From: Phoenicibacter congonensis
GTDB taxonomy: Bacteria > Actinomycetota > Coriobacteriia > Coriobacteriales > Eggerthellaceae
NCBI RefSeq assembly: GCF_900169485.1
Contig: NZ_LT821227.1
Span: 1 to 64,000 of the forward strand
DNA: 64,000 nucleotides
Reading direction: 5' to 3'
In this document: one piece after another, positions 58,534-64,000 of the stretch
How positions within the stretch are numbered: position 1 is the stretch's first letter
How the letters are laid out: each line of letters begins with the position of its first letter
The notes under the pieces: generated by a model
Told to the model about the DNA's origin: nothing
Database searches by the model: none
What the model saw: the letters and a program-made list of their open reading frames with translations, nothing else
Translations under genes and position numbers: made by a program

Positions 58534-60288
58534 TTATTTTTGTAAATAATTGCGAAGCACTCCACAACGCGATGGATGACGAAGTTTGGCTAGCGTTTTG
58601 CTTTCAATTTGACGAATGCGCTCGCGAGTTACTTTGAACTCCCGGCCAACTTCCTCGAGTGTGTGCGGATGACCATCTTCAAGCCCAAAACGCAGAAGAA
58701 TGACTTTCCTCTCACGCTCTCCCAAAGTCCCAAGAACTTCTCTAATCTGCTGTTGTAGCATTGCAAACCTTGCAGCCTCAGCAGGGTCAATAGCTTTTTC
58801 GTCTTCAATAAAGTCACCGAGCTGAGAGTCTTCCTCTTCACCAATTGGCGTCTCCAAAGAAACTGGGTCTTGCGCAATCTTTTGAATCTCTTGCACACGT
58901 TCTGGCGTGATGTCCATGAGAACTGCAATTTCTTCAGGGCTTGGGTCGCGGCCAAGTTCCTGTTGAAGTTTTCTTTGCGTGCGAACGAGCTTGTTAATAG
59001 TCTCAACCATGTGTACAGGAATACGAATAGTTCTTGCCTGATCTGCAATTGCACGCGTTATTGCCTGACGAATCCACCATGTTGCATATGTGGAAAACTT
59101 GTATCCACGCTTGTATTCAAACTTTTCGACAGCGCGAATGAGTCCAAGGTTTCCCTCTTGAATGAGGTCGAGAAGCGAAAGCCCACGACCAATGTAGCGC
59201 TTTGCGTTAGCAACCACAAGGCGCAGGTTTGCTTCCATCAACGCAGAACGCGCATCAAGTCCAACATTCTCGATTCTTGTTAAACGGCGCTTGTCACGAC
59301 GCGAAAGTTCAATTCCCTGTTCTTCAGCGGCTTCGAGTTCTTCCGTTGCCTTTAACCCTGCCTCAATTTTCATTGCAAGGTCAACCTCTTCTTCTTTGGT
59401 AAGTAGGTCAACTTTGCCAATTTCTTTCAAATACATGCGAATTGGATCGCCAGTTAACAAAGTCCTTGAGACGTCAACGTTTCTTCTGCGAGCTCCGCTT
59501 TTAGAGCGTGGAGTGACTGTCTTTAGCTTTTTAACATTAGACTCTGTGCTCTTCAGCTCTTCGTCAGGAATTCCTTCTAGCAAATCCTCGCTATCTACAT
59601 CATCGTAGTCATCATTAAATAAAGCATCTTCATCTGGCGCATCGCCCATTCTCCCAACTTCTGCAAGCTCTCCATCGTCAGAAACTAGAGCAACTTCAAT
59701 TGCGTCTTCCGTTTTTTTCGGCTTTCTGCCAGGCTTTTTCTTAGCAGTTGTCTTTGTTGATTTTGCAGACGATTTCACTACAGACTCAGAAACTGTCTTC
59801 TCTGCTTCTGAATTGTCGCCTTCATCTTTTGATTTTTTAGCCGAAGATTTAGCAGCAGCTTTTTTTGTTGCTGTCGTTGTTTTTCTTGCAGTCTTTTTTG
59901 TCTCTTTATCGCTGTTTTCCGCCTCGGCTACATTTATGACATCTGCTTCACCAGTTGTGGATTTGCTAGCAGTCTTTTTTGTAGCCGTTTTGGTCGTAGT
60001 TTTCCTTGTAGTTCTTTTCTTGACAGTTGTCGCGCTAGCATCTTTCTCGGCTTCTGCTTCTAGCCCCTCACTAGTTGTTGCCTTTCTAGTGGTTGTCTTT
60101 TTTGCAGTGCTAGACTTAGCAGCCGTTTTTTTGGTTGAAGCACTTGACGTTGCGGCTTTTGTCGTTTTGGTTTTTTTGGCACTCTCAGTTTTGGCCACAA
60201 TTTTAACGTCGCTTACAGTCTCTGCGCTATCAACTTCTGTATTCTCTTTTTTTGAAATGGTTTTTGGGGTCTTTGACTCTGATGTCAT
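58534..60288 (-). CDS. rpoD: Primary sigma factor RpoD with long basic N-terminal extension
   Basis: Directs RNA polymerase to housekeeping promoters. It has 584 aa. The C-terminal ~310 residues are a standard sigma-70: region 1.2 [16 protein letters not shown], region 2 with [21 protein letters not shown], region 3 and region 4 ending [22 protein letters not shown]. The first ~195 residues are low-complexity, rich in Lys, Thr, Ala and Ser like histone H1, then an acidic stretch (~200-250). The ATG at 60286-60288 is 13 bases from GGGAGG; a TTG seven codons upstream would include that site. Confidence 0.96.
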   Translation of the reverse strand: MTSESKTPKTISKKENTEVDSAETVSDVKIVAKTESAKKTKTTKAATSSASTKKTAAKSSTAKKTTTRKATTSEGLEAEAEKDASATTVKKRTTRKTTTKTATKKTASKSTTGEADVINVAEAENSDKETKKTARKTTTATKKAAAKSSAKKSKDEGDNSEAEKTVSESVVKSSAKSTKTTAKKKPGRKPKKTEDAIEVALVSDDGELAEVGRMGDAPDEDALFNDDYDDVDSEDLLEGIPDEELKSTESNVKKLKTVTPRSKSGARRRNVDVSRTLLTGDPIRMYLKEIGKVDLLTKEEEVDLAMKIEAGLKATEELEAAEEQGIELSRRDKRRLTRIENVGLDARSALMEANLRLVVANAKRYIGRGLSLLDLIQEGNLGLIRAVEKFEYKRGYKFSTYATWWIRQAITRAIADQARTIRIPVHMVETINKLVRTQRKLQQELGRDPSPEEIAVLMDITPERVQEIQKIAQDPVSLETPIGEEEDSQLGDFIEDEKAIDPAEAARFAMLQQQIREVLGTLGERERKVILLRFGLEDGHPHTLEEVGREFKVTRERIRQIESKTLAKLRHPSRCGVLRNYLQK

Positions 60289-60473
60289 TAGTTTATATAA
60301 TCCTCCCAAGATACATAACGATAGAACATATAACTATAGCACTAATGAGGCAAAAAGCAAGTCATCTACCCCTAATTGGTTAGAACAAACACAGGATTTT
60401 AAAAAAAGAAAACTAGCTGCCGTGAAGCCAAAAAAATCTATAGTTAGAACAGAGTTTCCCTGTTAAAAAACGA

Positions 60474-61010
60474 TTAGTCGTCTTTTTGCGAGCACAAAAG
60501 CAGAATTCCTCCTACTAGACTCAAAAATATTAGAGTGCAAACTCCAAATGCGACAGTGTTCTTGCGTGTTCCTTTGTAAATCCCCCAGCTGACTACGGTC
60601 ATAGGAATCATCCAGGCAAGAGGAATTAAGGCCCAACAAACAGCAATCGTTGAAATTAAATTGAAAATGAATGCAATCAAACGAAGGGTGCGGTCCTTAT
60701 CAGACATGACAGGCTTTACATCAAAATAAACCGCATCGGTTGGCTGCCAACTTGCATTTGTTTGATATTGTGCATCGTAATTTTGATTAGCCTGATTGAT
60801 CTGTGCCTGTGAATTACAAGCTTGATTAGCATAAACTTGTGAATTACTGTCTTGATTAACCTGAACTTGCTTTGAATCAATATGGTTGGCATATGCCTGC
60901 TGATATGATTCGCTGGGCTGGCTTACCTGCTGTGAGATTTTAGACCCACACTTCGAACAAAACACTGCATCATCAGGGACAAAGGAACCGCAATTTGAGC
61001 AACAATTCAT
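60474..61010 (-). CDS. Zinc-ribbon membrane protein with Gln/Asn-rich linker
   Basis: A 178-aa protein. Residues 3-23 form a zinc ribbon (CCSNCGSFV...FCSKCG); residues ~26-90 are a repetitive Gln/Asn/Ser/Tyr-rich linker (QVNQDSNSQ, QINQANQN); and two membrane segments follow (~110-140 and ~150-172). Function unknown. AGGAG lies before the ATG. Confidence 0.85.
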   Translation of the reverse strand: MNCCSNCGSFVPDDAVFCSKCGSKISQQVSQPSESYQQAYANHIDSKQVQVNQDSNSQVYANQACNSQAQINQANQNYDAQYQTNASWQPTDAVYFDVKPVMSDKDRTLRLIAFIFNLISTIAVCWALIPLAWMIPMTVVSWGIYKGTRKNTVAFGVCTLIFLSLVGGILLLCSQKDD

Positions 61011-61360
61011 AACAAACTCCTAGTTTTTAAACTAAAAACATGCTATCAGACAATTGCTATACAACGCAAACGAGTTAAATCGTTACGATTAAAAAGCGCA
61101 CGCCATCAAATTGAGTACGGAGCACATAATGCTTCATTGTTGCGACATACATCACACTCACCAATCAAAAAGTGACCAACCTAATAATTGTTGTGAGGAT
61201 TCTCCTAAATCACGCTCGACTGTCACGCTTTGTGGCGTAGAATTTCAAATAATGGCAAGATGATTGGCGCGAACATCGTGCGTGTGGGATTTGTCTCATA
61301 AACAAATTATCATTCTGAAGTTTCTGCAAATCTGTAGCGTTATTAATGCGCAGCTCACCA
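61011..61360. other. Intergenic region upstream of the cobalamin-like leader
   Basis: AT-rich; presumably holds the promoters of the zinc-ribbon gene (minus) and the corrinoid-related gene (plus). No other feature was recognised. Confidence 0.4.
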
Positions 61361-61361
61361 C

Positions 61362-61455
61362 ACAGGGGAATTAGGGTGAAAATCCCTTGCTATACCAGTA
61401 ACCGTAAATGCATCGCTCTGCATAACACAGCAAAGTCGGAATACTCGAAGGCAAC
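61362..61455 (+). promoter_or_regulatory. Cobalamin-riboswitch-like leader
   Basis: The sequence shows the conserved parts of a B12 riboswitch in order: GGGGAATTAGGGTGAAAATC (61365-61384), CCAGTAACCGTAAATGC as the CCCGCnACUGUAA-like core (about 61395-61411), a short hairpin ATGCA-TCGCTC-TGCAT, and AAGTCGGAATACTCGAAGGC (61433-61452) as the AGTCAGGATACCTGCC-like end. It resembles short variants that lack the middle arms. It lies directly before the corrinoid-activation gene, which fits cobalamin control. Its last element also reads in frame as part of a ferredoxin domain. Confidence 0.75.
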
Positions 61456-61551
61456 TGTTCGGAAATTTCAGATGATGAGAGAAAAAGGCTTAAACCACAA
61501 GATTTAGATAGTGGCGTTAGGCTATCATGTCTTGCCCGCCCAACGAGCGAC

Positions 61552-62895
61552 TTGACTTTAGAGTTAATGCAAAAAAAGCTTGAGCATAAAGTTCTCACAA
61601 CTGGCAAAATGCCAAAATTCAAAAAAGACGAAGGCCTCATCGGCTATGGATTTGCTATTGACATTGGAACGACGACAGTAGTCGCAACTTTGGTTAATCT
61701 AGAAACAGGAGAGCAGCTGAGCAGCGCCTCTGACATTAACGCACAAAAGCATTATGGGCTCGATGTACTTACACGCATTACATATGAATATGAACACGGC
61801 GAAGATGGCATAATTGACCTACAAAAAGCAATTGTAGACTCTCTTAATGAGTTAATGCTCAGTGCATGCAAACAATCTAGTGTTTCTATTGAACAAATTG
61901 AGAATATAAATGTCGCTGCAAACTGCACAATGATGCACATGCTTTTAGGCGTTGATGCCAGGTCAATTGGAAAAGCGCCCTACCAGCCAGCTTTTAAAGA
62001 AGCAAAAGAAATGCCTGCCAAAGAAATTGGACTCAAAGGCAGTGACGATTGTGTTCTGTATTGCCTGCCACATGTTTCTTCATATATTGGTGCAGACATT
62101 GTTGCAGGCGCATATGTGTGCGAAATGCACAAATCTAACGATAACGAACTATTTATTGACATTGGCACGAACGGCGAAATAGTTCTAGCTAAATGCGGAA
62201 AATTGTTCAGTTGTTCTTGTGCTGCTGGACCAGCTCTGGAAGGAATGAACATTTCTTCAGGAATGCGAGCAGCTGCAGGTGCAATCGAAGACGTTCACAT
62301 CTTCACCGACGAAATCAAACTAGACACAATCGGTGACAAAAAACCTGAAGGCATTTGTGGAAGTGGGATTTTGGCTGTAATTCGAGAGCTTGTAGTAAAC
62401 GAATTTATTCAAAAGAGTGGTGTTTTTATTAAACCTGACAGACTACCTGATGACGATTGGCGCAAAAAATTCATTAGAATGAATGGCACAAAACGTGAAC
62501 TGGTGATGTGTGAAGACCCTGAAATCATTGTTTCTCAAAGCGATGTGCGACAGGTACAAATGGCAAAAGGGGCAATTCTCTCGGGCTTCATGGCGTTATT
62601 AAATGAAGCTGGAATTGACATGGAAGACCTTGACAAAGTTTTCATTGCAGGCCAATTTGGGGCGCACTTGTCGGTCGACTCGCTCGTAGGCAGCGGAATT
62701 TTGCCTGCTTGCGTGCAAGATAAGCTAGTCTATGTCGGCAACAGTTCAAAAACTGGTGCCTACATGACACTCATGAGCAAGAAAGTCAAAGAGGAAATAG
62801 AAACGCTTGCGACTGAAATTGACTATCTGGAACTTTCAAATCTAGAAAACTACGACAGACTTTACTCAGATTGTATGCTGTTCCCTCAGTTTTAG
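61552..62895 (+). CDS. Corrinoid activation/regeneration protein (ASKHA, DUF4445), 5'-truncated
   Basis: ATP-dependent reductive activator of corrinoid enzymes, normally a [2Fe-2S] ferredoxin domain plus an ASKHA ATPase. The ASKHA part is intact: YGFAIDIGTTTVVATLV, DIGTNGEIVLAKCG, AAGPALEGMNISSGMRAAAGA, GICGSGILAVI and FIAGQFGAHL. The ferredoxin part is mostly missing. In-frame sequence from 61426 to 61551 still encodes its C-terminal half (KVGILEGN, DDERKRL, SGVRLSCLARPTSDL) but contains no ATG, GTG or TTG start and is preceded by a stop at 61423. The first usable starts (TTG 61552, ATG 61567) have poor ribosome sites. Confidence 0.8.
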   Translation: MTLELMQKKLEHKVLTTGKMPKFKKDEGLIGYGFAIDIGTTTVVATLVNLETGEQLSSASDINAQKHYGLDVLTRITYEYEHGEDGIIDLQKAIVDSLNELMLSACKQSSVSIEQIENINVAANCTMMHMLLGVDARSIGKAPYQPAFKEAKEMPAKEIGLKGSDDCVLYCLPHVSSYIGADIVAGAYVCEMHKSNDNELFIDIGTNGEIVLAKCGKLFSCSCAAGPALEGMNISSGMRAAAGAIEDVHIFTDEIKLDTIGDKKPEGICGSGILAVIRELVVNEFIQKSGVFIKPDRLPDDDWRKKFIRMNGTKRELVMCEDPEIIVSQSDVRQVQMAKGAILSGFMALLNEAGIDMEDLDKVFIAGQFGAHLSVDSLVGSGILPACVQDKLVYVGNSSKTGAYMTLMSKKVKEEIETLATEIDYLELSNLENYDRLYSDCMLFPQF

Positions 62896-63017
62896 CTAAA
62901 TTGCTCTCGCGGCTTCAGAAACACACACTAAAAATAGAGAATCAGCACTCAAGTATTAACTAAGATCGTCACGAAAGAGATGTCTTCTTTACTAGGCGCA
63001 ATAGACACAATCAATTA

Positions 63018-63059
63018 GTGCCCGCTAAATTGAAGAACCCCCTTCGCTAAAGCGGGCAC
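63018..63059. terminator. Hairpin between activase and carbonic anhydrase genes
   Basis: Perfect 9-bp arms GTGCCCGCT and AGCGGGCAC enclose a 24-base loop with a smaller GAAG/CTTC stem. No clear T-tract follows on either strand. It sits between converging genes and probably ends both transcripts. Confidence 0.55.
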
Positions 63060-63110
63060 ACTTGCAGTATCGTCAACCGCCTTAAACATGAAGAGAAAGT
63101 GTCTTCATGA

Positions 63111-63662
63111 CTACAGAAACTTCACTTCTCCTGTTTCAACGTCATAAATAGCGCCTGTGACAGTCACACCATCCGAAACGAGCTCTTTAACTTCATCGTT
63201 GGCTAAAAGCTTGTCCACGCTTGCTTTAACGTTTAATTCACAAGCTTTTAAATCATCAGTTTCGCTTCCAATAGCTTCTTCGATAGGAGCAGTTAAAGCG
63301 CACAAACAGCCATGACCAGCATGACCAATCGCAGCTCCTACGGCACCACAATTTGTGTGCCCCAAAACCACAACGAGCTTTGACTTTAAATGTTCAGCCG
63401 CATAAACAACGCTTGCAAGTTGTGTGTCAGTAACTATGTTTCCTGCAACACGAATAACGAACAACTCACCAATCCCGGCCATGAAAATGTGCTCTGGCAC
63501 CACCCTCGAATCGGAGCAGGTGAGAATAACTGCATGTGGGTGTTGCCCATTCTCAAAAGTTTCTTTTCTTTTTTTAAGCGAGATGTTACCATCATTTGAT
63601 TTTGCGGAAAGATAGCGAGCGTTTCCATTTTTTAGGATTTGCAGGGACTCATTAGCATTCAT
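63111..63662 (-). CDS. Beta-class carbonic anhydrase
   Basis: Zinc enzyme interconverting CO2 and bicarbonate. It has 183 aa with the zinc-site motifs ILTCSDSRV (~48-56; Cys and catalytic Asp/Arg) and VLGHTNCGAVGAA (~100-112; His and Cys). The start ATG at 63660-63662 has GAGGGGAGA upstream; a frame 21 codons longer is not supported. Confidence 0.95.
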   Translation of the reverse strand: MNANESLQILKNGNARYLSAKSNDGNISLKKRKETFENGQHPHAVILTCSDSRVVPEHIFMAGIGELFVIRVAGNIVTDTQLASVVYAAEHLKSKLVVVLGHTNCGAVGAAIGHAGHGCLCALTAPIEEAIGSETDDLKACELNVKASVDKLLANDEVKELVSDGVTVTGAIYDVETGEVKFL

Positions 63663-63762
63663 AGATTCTCCCCTCAACGAAATGCAATAGCTAATTATCT
63701 CACAGCTAGCATTTATTAAAAACACTCAAGTAATGTTTCTTAAATGCAAATGTGGGGCTTAG

Positions 63763-64000
63763 TTACAGCAGGTCTCTACAAAAATCTGTGATTCTTTGCA
63801 ACGAATCAACAATTTCCACGGCACGAGCGATACATTCTCTCCTTGAGTCGGTCTCAGGCGGGCGCAACCCGGCTTTCGCCGCGCCAAAACGAGCCTTGTC
63901 GGTGAGATCGTCCCAGTTTTCGAGAACTCTTTTGAGCACAGTCGTTCCTTGTTCGCCAAGAATTGATTTTTCCCAATTGCTTGAACACTCATCAATGAGA
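63763..64000 (-). CDS. C-terminal fragment of an unidentified protein, cut by window edge
   Basis: The minus-strand frame open at the window end encodes 78 residues, including SILGEQGTTVLKRVLENWDD and ARAVEIVDSLQRITDFCRDL, then TAA at 63763-63765. It looks like a genuine helical, mixed-charge C-terminus. A competing frame over the same DNA gives an unlikely basic protein. No family was recognised. Confidence 0.6.
   Translation of the reverse strand, partial: LIDECSSNWEKSILGEQGTTVLKRVLENWDDLTDKARFGAAKAGLRPPETDSRRECIARAVEIVDSLQRITDFCRDLL

Noticed and set aside
59813-60466. Plus-strand hydrophobic frame of 217 codons
   Set aside because: It is the complement of the Lys/Thr/Ala repeats in rpoD; low-complexity coding DNA keeps the opposite strand open.
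63759-63995. Minus-strand frame starting with two Met codons near the window end
   Set aside because: Its translation is rich in Arg/Pro/Cys and improbable; the neighbouring frame, open to the window edge, looks like real protein sequence.

Overview
The window looks like a chromosomal segment from a low-GC, strictly anaerobic actinobacterium of the class Coriobacteriia (Eggerthellales-like). This is inferred from gene content, not from a marker gene: a lysyl-tRNA synthetase fused to a C-terminal tRNA-binding domain, a four-subunit pyruvate:ferredoxin oxidoreductase, hydrogenase maturation genes, C_GCAxxG_C_C proteins, a YdjY-like lipoprotein, paired TVP38 proteins and an rSAM/selenodomain-type glycosyltransferase fusion. 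Coding is dense and almost all on the minus strand. No integrase, transposase, CRISPR array or rRNA was seen. Two tRNAs are present (Val-CAC and Asn-GTT).

Layout. 1-5 kb: a phospholipid/ribosome-assembly operon (der, plsY, gpsA) disturbed by two kinds of repeat: degenerate arrays with an exact 20-bp period on both sides of gpsA, and a 212-bp tandem triplication of the plsY 5' end. 5-18 kb: iron-dependent alcohol dehydrogenase, then an unbroken run of housekeeping genes (cmk, plsC, ispH; aroA, rluB, scpB, scpA, M50 protease, ABC-F ATPase) and a lemA plus DUF2207 pair. 18-24 kb: long palindromic elements abutting tRNA-Val, amtB-glnB, a CLC-family transporter, a threonine/serine exporter and coaD. 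24-36 kb: pgi-hypF-hypC-hypD, porGDAB and feoAB with a candidate iron-responsive operator. 36-42 kb: LOG-family protein, tatA-greA-lysS and a divergent CCA-adding-type enzyme with two C_GCAxxG_C_C proteins. 43-49.6 kb: an unusual gene group (YdjY-like lipoprotein, two TVP38 proteins, CCG-domain Fe-S protein, atypical aminoglycoside-phosphotransferase-like protein, fused glycosyltransferase). 50-64 kb: priA, a glutathionylspermidine-synthase-like ATP-grasp enzyme, cysK-cysE, galU, rpoD with a very long basic N-terminus, and a cobalamin-riboswitch-like leader in front of a 5'-truncated corrinoid-activation (ASKHA) gene, then beta-carbonic anhydrase and the tail of an unidentified gene.

How the genes work together: central anaerobic metabolism (pyruvate oxidation to acetyl-CoA with ferredoxin, iron uptake to feed Fe-S enzymes, hydrogenase maturation), nitrogen control (AmtB with a PII protein lacking the uridylylation tyrosine), cysteine synthesis and envelope lipid synthesis. 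The most promising observations are the cobalamin-leader/truncated activase junction, the 43-49.6 kb gene group, the 20-bp periodic repeats, the plsY triplication and the palindromic element next to tRNA-Val.
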